This document shows positions 6,339 to 12,745 of a DNA stretch of 44,040 nucleotides, one piece after another. Below the pieces are notes generated by a model. The model saw only the letters and a list, made by a program, of their open reading frames with translations, searched no databases and was not told the origin of the DNA. Source of the DNA: a virus; IMG/VR virus record IMGVR_UViG_3300043256_000189, positions 1 through 44,040 of that record; one strand, written 5' to 3'. A program made the position numbers and the translations under genes. Every line of letters starts with the position of its first letter. Positions within the stretch are counted from its first letter, which is position 1.

Positions 6339-6532
6339 ACCCCCGCCTTCCTCTGACAAGCACACCCCAAGACGTACTTGCTGTTGTCCACAGTCTTCCA
6401 CGGGTGGCGGGCGCTCTTCCTCACGCGCTCTGTGTTGTGTACGATGTAGTACACCCTCTGCACTCCGTGTCCCTTGTTGCTCAGGCACATGAGCGAGAGC
6501 GCCTTACCTGGATACGACTGGAGTCTTTGCAT
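6335..6532 (-). CDS. hypothetical 65-aa protein
   Basis: ATG 6532 follows GGAGGTGGACG at ideal spacing, inside the end of the upstream gene (29-base overlap in another frame). The product is basic and contains a C-terminal YVLGCACQRK. No family recognised. Confidence 0.6.
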   Translation of the reverse strand: MQRLQSYPGKALSLMCLSNKGHGVQRVYYIVHNTERVRKSARHPWKTVDNSKYVLGCACQRKAGV

Positions 6533-6692
6533 CGTCCACCTCCAACGTGACGCCCATCTGGTTCGCGGCGTCCTTTGCCATGTTCAGATACTCTTGACGC
6601 GGTACTGCCTTGAACAAGTCAGCTACCTCTCGGATGCCGACAGGCTTGTCCGGCGTGCTGAAATACTGCTTGATAACCATTGCTGCTCTCAT
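6504..6692 (-). CDS. hypothetical 62-aa protein
   Basis: ATG 6692 follows GGGGTGGACG and overlaps the upstream stop (ATGA). The sequence MRAAMVIKQYFSTPDKPVGI...VADLFKAVPRQEYLNMAKD is helical and somewhat like a small regulatory winged-helix or bromodomain-sized domain, but this is not secure. The GTGGACGATG initiation sequence recurs at 6532 and 7183. Confidence 0.6.
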   Translation of the reverse strand: MRAAMVIKQYFSTPDKPVGIREVADLFKAVPRQEYLNMAKDAANQMGVTLEVDDAKTPVVSR

Positions 6693-6793
6693 CGTCCACC
6701 CCAAATGACAACTAACATACACGCACAAAAAATCACGGTCAGACAGATGACGAGTACAGCCGCGAACGCCCCTTCATCTAGCTCAATCCTCAT
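6689..6793 (-). CDS. 34-aa single-pass membrane peptide
   Basis: ATG 6793 follows AAGGAC just after the stop of the upstream gene. Residues 8-30 form one hydrophobic span (FAAVLVICLTVIFCACMLVV) with two cysteines, preceded by an acidic N-terminus and ending WGGR. The stop overlaps the next start. Function unknown. Confidence 0.5.
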   Translation of the reverse strand: MRIELDEGAFAAVLVICLTVIFCACMLVVIWGGR

Positions 6794-6797
6794 GTCC

Positions 6798-7034
6798 TTA
6801 GCCCTCACACCAGCACGGCTGGTGATGCTTCCTATGTCCACAATCTTCGCCCACTTGCTCTTCCTTGCTCTGCTGTGCTCTCATGCCCCGCCTTGCTGCT
6901 GCTCGCTTGCGCCTCAACTCCAGGGCGTCTTCCATGTCCAGCGACGCCAGCCCCGTCAGGGTGCCATCAGCTATCGCTTGCGAGTTAGCTTGCGACTCGC
7001 GCTCGATGCTGTCTATCGTGGTCCGGTAGCTCAT
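6798..7034 (-). CDS. hypothetical 78-aa protein with Cys/His tail
   Basis: Start set at ATG 7034, preceded by GGGGAG and overlapping the stop of the upstream gene. The first 50 residues are charged and helical (RRKRAAARRGMRAQQSKEEQ). The C-terminus carries a cysteine/histidine cluster, EDCGHRKHHQPCWCEG, that could coordinate metal. No family recognised. Confidence 0.6.
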   Translation of the reverse strand: MSYRTTIDSIERESQANSQAIADGTLTGLASLDMEDALELRRKRAAARRGMRAQQSKEEQVGEDCGHRKHHQPCWCEG

Positions 7035-7183
7035 CGCCCACTCCCCGTGGGCTTCCACGTCACCATCCCACCAGCGTTCAGCTCACACTCAATAGCCTCA
7101 CGGCTGATAGGCTCCCACCGGCCCTCGTAGTTGAGCACTTCGTAGCCGCTGTCCGGCCTCTCTGTTTTCCACCGTACTGTCAT
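7031..7183 (-). CDS. hypothetical 50-aa protein
   Basis: ATG 7183 follows GAGAGGTGGACG. The short protein is tryptophan-containing and beta-like (MTVRWKTERPDSGYEVLNYE...GRWEPI), and its stop overlaps the next start. No family recognised. The strong initiation site and coupled ending support it. Confidence 0.55.
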   Translation of the reverse strand: MTVRWKTERPDSGYEVLNYEGRWEPISREAIECELNAGGMVTWKPTGSGR

Positions 7184-7204
7184 CGTCCACCTCTCAACTA
7201 AGTC

Positions 7205-7303
7205 TCAGAGGCGACGGACTATCGCCTGACTTGCAAGCTCTTTGGCAGCACGTTCCATCTGGCCTGATCTTACGTTTGGGCCGCCAGTGAGCGCATCGTC
7301 CAT
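7205..7303 (-). CDS. 32-aa micro-protein
   Basis: ATG 7303 follows GGTGAGGCG. The product is MDDALTGGPNVRSGQMERAA followed by a helical KELASQAIVRRL. A nearby ATG 6 bases downstream and upstream alternatives make the start uncertain. No family recognised; it may be a chance frame within an otherwise dense operon. Confidence 0.4.
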   Translation of the reverse strand: MDDALTGGPNVRSGQMERAAKELASQAIVRRL

Positions 7304-7351
7304 CGCCTCACCATCGCCCCCCGTAAGAGGCGAGTATCAAGCGACGAGCGA

Positions 7352-7370
7352 ACGGGGGAGTAACCCCCGT
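7352..7370. repeat. 7-bp inverted repeat (hairpin) between leftward genes
   Basis: ACGGGGG at 7352-7358 pairs with CCCCCGT at 7364-7370 around a 5-base loop. It lies just after the first gene of the leftward operon. There is no T-run, so it is more likely an RNA-processing, stability or attenuation element than a simple terminator. Confidence 0.5.
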
Positions 7371-7384
7371 CCACCGCCAGTTGC

Positions 7385-7564
7385 CTACTCCGGTCGGATG
7401 TAGGCGTTCAGACTCACGATCACGGGCTTGTCGTTCACCGTGACCGCAGTTGCCACAGCTCCGTGAGTCGTGGCTACCAGGAGAGTCTTTCCCGACTTAC
7501 TCTCCGATGGTGTCTGCAAGGGAATTGTGATAACCAGGTTCTTGTTCTCAATCTTGACCTTCAT
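7385..7564 (-). CDS. 59-aa protein, first gene of the leftward operon
   Basis: Start set at ATG 7564 after AGGAGAGTGCC; a longer frame to 7645 has no such site. The product (MKVKIENKNLVITIPLQTPS... GKTLLVATTHGAVATAVTVN) alternates hydrophobic and polar residues, suggesting a small beta-barrel or sheet. Short beta-rich proteins of this kind often open phage early operons. No specific family is assigned. Confidence 0.65.
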   Translation of the reverse strand: MKVKIENKNLVITIPLQTPSESKSGKTLLVATTHGAVATAVTVNDKPVIVSLNAYIRPE

Positions 7565-7679
7565 GGCACTCTCCTGTACTCGAAATCCGACTGCGAAAAA
7601 CTTTCGCCGAATTTGCGTCTCGACCTCACAACTCGCTGAAACCAAAGCACTTGCGAGCTGCCACGCCTCACGCGTTTCA

Positions 7680-7707
7680 TTTATATATGCATCGCGTCTG
7701 CGTGCAA
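7680..7707 (-). promoter_or_regulatory. sigma70-like promoter of the leftward operon
   Basis: On the minus strand TTGCAC (7707-7702), a 16-base spacer and TATAAA (7685-7680) give a good match to TTGACA/TATAAT. It points toward the first leftward gene at 7564 with a leader of roughly 110 bases. No better candidate is visible for this operon. Confidence 0.55.
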
Positions 7708-7711
7708 CTCT

Positions 7712-7762
7712 TTTGTTTTCAACGACTTACGCAATCGGCCATCCTAACTCATTGAAAACAAA
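7712..7762. repeat. TTGAAAACAAA operator-like repeats
   Basis: TTGAAAACAAA occurs inverted at 7712-7722 (minus) and 7752-7762 (plus), and again in direct orientation as TTGAAAACAAAG at 7923-7934. The first copy lies five bases upstream of the leftward -35 box. The spacing and location suggest sites for a regulator or an initiator protein. Confidence 0.5.
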
Positions 7763-8022
7763 GGACGCCGCGTGACGTGCCAATTCACGCCTAAATCAAT
7801 GTAACGCGCACGTAAAGCCTTTAGGATCAATACTTTAGGCTTCAGCCACCCCCCACCCCCCTATCACCTATAAAACGGGGCCACTCAGCCAGCTTTGGGG
7901 AATTTGGAATTCTAGTAACTTGTTGAAAACAAAGCTCTAGGCGTGTACGTGAGAGGGGAGGGAGAGATTTGGGGGGAAATATATGAGAAATATGGGGGTT
8001 AGGGCAACTTTTGCGACGATTT

Positions 8023-8058
8023 TGTCGTAATTTTCGATTTTCCAGGGTCTAACATAGT
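8023..8058 (+). promoter_or_regulatory. phage-type promoter element, copy 1 (structural operon)
   Basis: TGTCGTAAT (8023-8031), 12 variable bases, then AGGGTCTAACATAGT (8044-8058), followed by a G/A-rich leader and GGAGGG before the ATG at 8096. The same two blocks at the same spacing occur before the integrase (42973-43008) and were not found elsewhere. Position and conservation point to a promoter that is not a standard sigma70 type; TAACAT could serve as a -10. Confidence 0.65.
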
Positions 8059-8095
8059 AGAGGGGAAGAGTGTCTAAAGCAGAGGAGGGAGAAAA

Positions 8096-8356
8096 ATGAC
8101 CAAAGAACGTAGAATAGAAATCGAACTTGAAGGCTTTAAGCTTATCTCAAAGGCTCAGAACATACTTTTAGAGGCCCAAATTACGCAATTAAAGCCTTGC
8201 AACCTTGTTGACGGGGAACTACACCTTTCCCAATCGGTTATGAACACAACAATGGTTATAGCAGATCAAGTTATGCAGCAGGCAAAGTTGCTCACTTCAC
8301 TTTTAGTAGAACAAAAGAACGGCCAAACACCCAATGCCCCGGAAAGGAAGACCTAA
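8096..8356 (+). CDS. hypothetical 86-aa protein, first gene of the rightward operon
   Basis: ATG 8096 follows GAGGAGGGAGAAAA. The protein is helical and charged, without a recognised domain. It lies between the phage-type promoter and the small terminase gene and overlaps that gene by 23 bases, so it may be a terminase accessory or an early rightward regulator. This is inference from position. Confidence 0.65.
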   Translation: MTKERRIEIELEGFKLISKAQNILLEAQITQLKPCNLVDGELHLSQSVMNTTMVIADQVMQQAKLLTSLLVEQKNGQTPNAPERKT

Positions 8357-8801
8357 GCCCGAAGCGCCCTGGTTCCAAGAAGCCGCAAGGCTGATGGTAC
8401 AGAAGGGCCATAATCTGAGGCAGGCGGCCTTAGAGCTGGAGATTCCACTCACTTCGGCGGACGCAGAGAAGATTCAGCGGCGGAAGAGCTTCCAAAGTGT
8501 GATTTGGACGGAGCGGCAAAGATTCTTTCAAGAGATTGGGCGGGACCCAATGCGGACGAAAGAGGCCGTTTTGGGTCGGCAGGAGTTCCTCATTCAGAAA
8601 TTGATCGAATCTGGGGACTACGACAAGGCGGCGCAAGCCAATTTGAAGCTTGCACAGATGGAAGGCTGGACCGGAGCGGACAGTCAGGTGACGATTTTCG
8701 CCGGATTGAGCGCCAAAGACATCGAGGAGGCGAAGAAATTTCTAAATGAGCAAGCAAAAGGACCAGTTGCTCGAACATCTGGCACGACTGCCGTCCAATA
8801 A
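8334..8801 (+). CDS. terS: terminase small subunit (probable)
   Basis: 155 residues immediately before and overlapping the large terminase. The N-terminal part contains a helix-turn-helix-like stretch (ARLMVQKGHNLRQAALELEI, about 18-37), typical of the DNA-recognition domain of small terminases. The middle is helical (oligomerisation), and GWTGADSQVTIFAGLS resembles the C-terminal tail of such proteins. There is no strong ribosome binding site, so translation is probably coupled to the preceding gene. It would recognise the packaging site and hand DNA to the large subunit. Confidence 0.75.
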   Translation: MPRKGRPKPEAPWFQEAARLMVQKGHNLRQAALELEIPLTSADAEKIQRRKSFQSVIWTERQRFFQEIGRDPMRTKEAVLGRQEFLIQKLIESGDYDKAAQANLKLAQMEGWTGADSQVTIFAGLSAKDIEEAKKFLNEQAKGPVARTSGTTAVQ

Positions 8802-10260
8802 GGAGGCATTGGTATTACTGGAGGCGCTCGACCAGAAACGGCGCAAAGAGCATTACGTCAAGTATTGGGAGCCGTATGAGAAGCAGAAGCCACTTTTCAA
8901 GAGATTTACCAAGGATAAGAAGGTTTTTGGGGTACTAGGGGGCAATCGGAGTGGAAAAACCGAGTTTGGAGCATTTGTTGCAACTGCGTGGGCGCTTGGA
9001 AAAGAATATTTCCGGAATGAGCCTGCTTGGGAGTATGTCAAGGACTTACCGATCCCCGAGCCCCCCAATAACATTTGGGTCGTCGGCTTGGATTTTAGCG
9101 TCCTACGTGACGTTATTTGGCGAGAAAAATTACTTTTTGGTAGAAATCACCCTAGATTCCTCCCCAGCGAGCCTGGATGGATCATCCGGCAGGTAGATAG
9201 GGACTTCCAACTCTTCCTAAAGAACGGAAGCGTCATCACTGGGAAGTCGGCGGACTCGGGTAGAGAGAAGTTTCAGGGGGCTTCGGTTGACCTTGTTTGG
9301 ATTGACGAGGAGCCGGAGGTAGAGATTTTCGATGAATGCTTCCAACGCACGGCAGATTGTGCAGGAAAGCTGCTCCTGACGCTCACTCCGTTGACGGATA
9401 AGGGCTCAGGCGTCAAGACGCCGTGGGTTTTCGATCTCTACGAGGAAATGAAGGCCGGGAAGGACGACGTTGAGTTTGTGCAGTTGTCGGTTTTAGATAA
9501 TCCCTATGTCCCGGCGGAGGAGAAAGATAGGTTACTTATCAAGTGGTCGGGGCACTTTGAGGAGAAAGCGAGGCTTTATGGAGAGTTTATTCAGCGTTCG
9601 GGACTTGTCTACAATATGTGGGACCCAGCTAAGCACCTTGTCAAGCCATTCCGGATTCCCCGAGACTGGACCAGAATCGTATCTCTTGACCCTGCCTCTA
9701 CAGGAGTTACCGCAGCGCTTTGGGGGGCAGTTGACGATAAGGGAAATATCTACCTCTACCGGGAATATTACGAACGGGACAAAGTAATCAGTGAGCACGC
9801 AAAGAGCATCAAGATCTTTACTGCTGGAGAGCCGGTAGATATTTGGTTGATAGACCCGAAGTGGGGTTCGCAGAGGAATGCAGAGACCCACAAGACGAAT
9901 ATGCAACTCTATCGAGAGGCGGGAATCCCAGTGAGGTTGGCGGTGGTTGGAGAGGATTTCGGGCTTAACGCAAGTCGAGAGTATATGCATTCGACGATTA
10001 CACCTGGGAGTCGGCATCCTTGGGTGAGGGTATTTCAGGATTTGGAGCACTTCAAGAGCGAAATATCTCATTACACGTGGGACTTTTTTGCGAAGGGTGA
10101 ATTGAAGGGCTTGGGAAAGGATAAGCCGAAGAAGCGGAATGATCACCTTATGAACAGTTTCCAGTACCTTTCGGCTATGCGGCCAAAGGGGAGACGTACA
10201 AGGGAGGGAATAAGCGACGATGAAAGAAGAAAGTTTGCGAGACTCAACAGCTACACCTAA
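8746..10260 (+). CDS. terL: terminase large subunit (ATPase/nuclease)
   Basis: 504 residues. Walker A GVLGGNRSGKT is at 62-72, Walker B VDLVWIDEE at 181-189, and the C-terminal RNase-H-like nuclease has acidic residues D315 (VSLDPAST), D370 (WLIDPKWG) and D466 (RNDHLMNSF). It powers DNA translocation into the prohead and cuts the concatemer. ATG 8746 overlaps the small subunit gene by 56 bases without a clear ribosome site. A TAAGGAGG right after the small-subunit stop (8799) suggests a possible internal start near residue 22-25. The gene contains one GCCGGGACA word (9507-9515). Confidence 0.95.
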   Translation: MSKQKDQLLEHLARLPSNKEALVLLEALDQKRRKEHYVKYWEPYEKQKPLFKRFTKDKKVFGVLGGNRSGKTEFGAFVATAWALGKEYFRNEPAWEYVKDLPIPEPPNNIWVVGLDFSVLRDVIWREKLLFGRNHPRFLPSEPGWIIRQVDRDFQLFLKNGSVITGKSADSGREKFQGASVDLVWIDEEPEVEIFDECFQRTADCAGKLLLTLTPLTDKGSGVKTPWVFDLYEEMKAGKDDVEFVQLSVLDNPYVPAEEKDRLLIKWSGHFEEKARLYGEFIQRSGLVYNMWDPAKHLVKPFRIPRDWTRIVSLDPASTGVTAALWGAVDDKGNIYLYREYYERDKVISEHAKSIKIFTAGEPVDIWLIDPKWGSQRNAETHKTNMQLYREAGIPVRLAVVGEDFGLNASREYMHSTITPGSRHPWVRVFQDLEHFKSEISHYTWDFFAKGELKGLGKDKPKKRNDHLMNSFQYLSAMRPKGRRTREGISDDERRKFARLNSYT

Positions 10261-10426
10261 TGAGAGTTGCACCGGAACGCACAGATATTTTGTCGCAACC
10301 GAATTCGGAGTCGAGGGAGAGGGAGCCGTCGGAATTGTTGTTGTCTGTACTGCTTGCGGGGACTGCTTTGTCAAAAAGTTCTCTGTAGCGAACAGCAATA
10401 GTCCACTAAAACTAAAAGAAAAATAA
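10220..10426 (+). CDS. 68-aa protein with a three-cysteine cluster
   Basis: ATG 10220 follows GAGGGAATAAGC and overlaps the terminase end by 41 bases in another frame. The centre is hydrophobic, and VVCTACGDCF (C43, C46, C49) could bind metal. No family recognised. The overlap and short length lower confidence. Confidence 0.5.
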   Translation: MKEESLRDSTATPNESCTGTHRYFVATEFGVEGEGAVGIVVVCTACGDCFVKKFSVANSNSPLKLKEK

Positions 10427-10437
10427 GGAGTACATAA

Positions 10438-10773
10438 ATGGCCTTTCTATTCACTGATCCCCAATTCGATTTCTACGACTTTGACGCAAGCTTGCGGACT
10501 ACCATTAAGGGAATCCACGTATTTACGGCTAACGTTGATCCATCCAGCTTGACTACTGTTACCGACGAAGATGTTTCGGTAACACGAGCTGGAATTAAGG
10601 TAGGCGATGTCGTGGTTGGCTTTCCGCCTGCTTCCCTTGAAGCTGGGCTTACCTATGACGGTTGCCGCGTCGCCTCTGCAGATGCATTCTTAGTGCGAAT
10701 TGGCAACCCGACTGCCGGGACAATCGACGGCGCGGACTTGACCTGGACTTTCATGTGGTTCCAGCTGAGTTAA
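10438..10773 (+). CDS. small virion protein, probably capsid decoration or neck-associated
   Basis: 111 residues, ATG 10438 after AAGGAGTACATAA. The protein is beta-rich. The segment GIKVGDVVVGFPPASLEAGL and the following VASADAFLVRIGNPTAGTID have the vGD-V...rVsa...l.vri.N.t pattern seen in small trimeric phage virion proteins located near terminase and portal genes. The exact role is not assigned. It contains one GCCGGGACA word (10714-10722). Confidence 0.6.
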   Translation: MAFLFTDPQFDFYDFDASLRTTIKGIHVFTANVDPSSLTTVTDEDVSVTRAGIKVGDVVVGFPPASLEAGLTYDGCRVASADAFLVRIGNPTAGTIDGADLTWTFMWFQLS

Positions 10774-10777
10774 GGAC

Positions 10778-10861
10778 ATGGAAACACTTATCGTAGCAAT
10801 CTTTGTGCTTGTTACAGTAATATGTCTCCCTGCCTTCTTAGGTCGGAACAAAGACTTTTGA
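10778..10861 (+). CDS. 27-aa membrane peptide
   Basis: ATG 10778 directly follows TAAGGAC after the preceding gene. Residues 3-21 form one hydrophobic span (TLIVAIFVLVTVICLPAF), with the short tail LGRNKDF. Such micro-peptides are common between phage structural genes. It could also be a chance frame. Confidence 0.45.
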   Translation: METLIVAIFVLVTVICLPAFLGRNKDF

Positions 10862-10901
10862 GCCTCTGCGACGCGACAACGCCCTCCCGTCGCCCGCCCT
10901 C

Positions 10902-10916
10902 CCCGGATCCTCCGGG
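10902..10916 (+). terminator. short GC-rich hairpin, possible weak terminator
   Basis: CCCGGA (10902-10907) pairs with TCCGGG (10911-10916) around TCC and is followed only by TTTG. It lies in the 68-base gap after the membrane peptide. The lack of a longer T-run makes termination uncertain. Confidence 0.35.
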
Positions 10917-10929
10917 TTTGTAGGACTAA

Positions 10930-11232
10930 GTGGAGGCTCAATTCTTAAAAGGCAGCTGTAATTGCTGTGGTGCCTGCTGCTTTTCCGCAGACGGACAAGC
11001 GTGGTGCGAATACCTCAACATACACGGTTCGCCGGGACAACCTGACGCAACTTCCTGCTCAATATGGGAAACCCTCGAACCCAACAGGCCGATTAGAATG
11101 TGTCGGATGGACGGTTCAGTTGCTTACTACAGCAAGTGTCTTAACCACTGGAAAGAGTATATAGCAGCGGGCGGCGAAATAAAACTGCCCCAAGGGTGTT
11201 CTTATGAGCTTGTACAGATAAATGGCGTATAG
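10930..11232 (+). CDS. YkgJ-like zinc/iron-chelating cluster protein
   Basis: 100 residues from GTG 10930. CNCCGACC at residues 10-17, followed by WCEYL, then CSIWETLEP and a later MCRMDG and KCLNHW, matches the cysteine arrangement of the YkgJ family (CxxCGxCC), which binds metal, probably an Fe-S cluster or zinc. Its role in a phage is unknown. It overlaps the next gene by 11 bases. One GCCGGGACA word is at 11031-11039. Confidence 0.65.
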   Translation: MEAQFLKGSCNCCGACCFSADGQAWCEYLNIHGSPGQPDATSCSIWETLEPNRPIRMCRMDGSVAYYSKCLNHWKEYIAAGGEIKLPQGCSYELVQINGV

Positions 11233-11542
11233 TGAAGCAGCTAAGGCGGCAATCGCCGCAGAGGTACTCGACCCGAACAAGGTCGCACTCGTCTGTGGAA
11301 TTCATGCCTATACCCCTATTGGGTCAAATGGCATGCCCATTCCACCGACTACGAGTGGATGCAAGAACTGCTGGCAAGCCTATTTTACGGCTTCGTTGGC
11401 CCAAACGCCTCCACACTTGAGGGAACAACGCCTTGGGGAGTGGGAAGAAACGATTAGGAACGCGGTTCAATACATTGAGAGTGGCAAGGAATGGGATTTC
11501 GTGCCCTACGCGCGCCCGCATATTAAGACAGAGAAGGGATAA
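11222..11542 (+). CDS. 106-aa protein with a Cys/His cluster
   Basis: ATG 11222 lies inside the end of the previous gene. Cysteines C25, C47 and C50 (GCKNCW) together with H28 could form a zinc site; the remainder is helical (EWEETIRNAVQYIESGK). Proteins with a CGIHAY...GCKNCW arrangement occur beside virion genes, but no named family is claimed. Confidence 0.6.
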   Translation: MAYSEAAKAAIAAEVLDPNKVALVCGIHAYTPIGSNGMPIPPTTSGCKNCWQAYFTASLAQTPPHLREQRLGEWEETIRNAVQYIESGKEWDFVPYARPHIKTEKG

Positions 11543-12742
11543 GTGGCTAGACTCTTCACCTGCGGCTTCGAGGAAAACAACTTCATTGAGACGATGTGGT
11601 TCCAGGCCAATGGCGCGGTTAGTTTTGTAACCTCGCCTGTTCACAGTGGAACTTATGCGCTTCGTACCAATCCAACTGCATCGTCTGGCAACGTTCGTAA
11701 GGATATACCTACCCAGATAACTACTGGGTCTGCATTTCTCCGTACCTACTTTCGTTTGGGTGCTATACCGGCTAGCGACACCAACCGCGTAATCCGCCTT
11801 CTCAACAGTAGTGTTGCTGTAACACAGCATGTACGCCAGCTTTCCAGCGGGAAGCTTCAATTATGGAACGATGTAAGTAGTGGCAGCGCGACCAGTACGA
11901 CCGTTCTGAGCATTGATACTTGGTATCGGCTTCAACTTCGAGTCTTGCTGAGCGACACGGTCGGCGTGGTTGAGCTGAAAATCTTTTTGGAAGATGCGAC
12001 GACAGCCCTTGAGACGTTGACAGTTAACGGAGGCGTGGACACGCTCAATGTGGGCATAAAAAGCTTCCTCTTGGGCCCTAGTGCCGGGAGCACCGCTGAT
12101 TTCTTTTTCGATGACGTGGCGTTCAACGATGACTCTGGTAGCTTTCAGAACACTATGCCCGGCCCCGCCAAGGTTTTCCTGCTAGAACCGAGCGGCGATA
12201 ACACCGTCACTTGGACAATAGATGGTGGCACTCCTGCCGCGACTCGGTGGGAGGGTGTGGACGATTTGCCTGGAGCACCCGATGATGGTGATACCTATAA
12301 CTCCTCCACCACCAATCAAACCGACAAGTTAGACCTGAGCAATCTGGGCGCGGAGGTAACGTCCGACGCCGATATCATCTTGGTGGATGTGTACGGTCGG
12401 CAAGGCTCGGATGGTACAGCAGGTACAAGAGTCATCGACTTCGAGCTTTGGGATGAGGCAGACAGCCAAAGTAGCCAGATGAGTATATCAGCAGACATCA
12501 ACGGCTGGCGGATTTGCGATACCGACGAACATCTGGTCTTTGACGCCGGCTCCCGCACCAAAGCGAATATCGACTCTTTCCGCGTGGGCTACAGTCGAAG
12601 TATAGGTGGTAGCAACGAAATCAGGATTACCGCGCAGTGGGTGAATGTAGAATGGATTGAAATGGCGGCTGCAGCCGGGCAGCCTTACTACATCCGAGAC
12701 AGTTACACAATGCCGGACTTTCTAGGGAATCAACAAGGGTAA
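11543..12742 (+). CDS. virion appendage protein with jelly-roll (concanavalin/LamG-like) domain
   Basis: 399 residues from GTG 11543, just after the preceding TAA. Residues 1-200 show a lectin-like jelly-roll pattern: LFTCGFEENNF at the start, HSGTYALRT, LRTYFRLG, WYRLQLRVLL and ADFFFDDVAF at the end, typical of LamG-like domains in phage capsid or tail appendages. The C-terminal half is a second beta-rich region. A probable carbohydrate-binding or adhesion role is inferred. It is the first gene of the receptor-binding module. Confidence 0.65.
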   Translation: MARLFTCGFEENNFIETMWFQANGAVSFVTSPVHSGTYALRTNPTASSGNVRKDIPTQITTGSAFLRTYFRLGAIPASDTNRVIRLLNSSVAVTQHVRQLSSGKLQLWNDVSSGSATSTTVLSIDTWYRLQLRVLLSDTVGVVELKIFLEDATTALETLTVNGGVDTLNVGIKSFLLGPSAGSTADFFFDDVAFNDDSGSFQNTMPGPAKVFLLEPSGDNTVTWTIDGGTPAATRWEGVDDLPGAPDDGDTYNSSTTNQTDKLDLSNLGAEVTSDADIILVDVYGRQGSDGTAGTRVIDFELWDEADSQSSQMSISADINGWRICDTDEHLVFDAGSRTKANIDSFRVGYSRSIGGSNEIRITAQWVNVEWIEMAAAAGQPYYIRDSYTMPDFLGNQQG

Positions 12743-12745
12743 ATA

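Larger units (their letters stand above)
7565..8095. other. non-coding divergent control region between the two arms
   Basis: No credible gene on either strand. It holds the leftward promoter (7680-7707), TTGAAAACAAA repeats (7712-7762 and 7923-7934), a GCGTGA/TCACGC dyad around 7769-7790, an AAGCCT/AGGCTT dyad around 7815-7842, a C-run near 7847-7861, a purine-rich G stretch at 7951-8000 and the rightward promoter element (8023-8058). This is the likely place for the genetic switch and perhaps an origin or attachment site. Confidence 0.6.

Noticed and set aside
7861-7880. TATAAA near 7869 as a rightward sigma70 promoter
   Set aside because: The sequence 17 bases upstream is a C-run with no -35 resemblance. 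The bipartite element at 8023 is better placed.
9532-10398. 288-codon frame antisense to the terminase gene
   Set aside because: It mirrors a conserved ATPase/nuclease gene with clear motifs, has no ribosome binding site and would oppose the whole operon. The same applies to the 285-codon antisense frame at 13162-14019 and the 180-codon one at 37309-37851.
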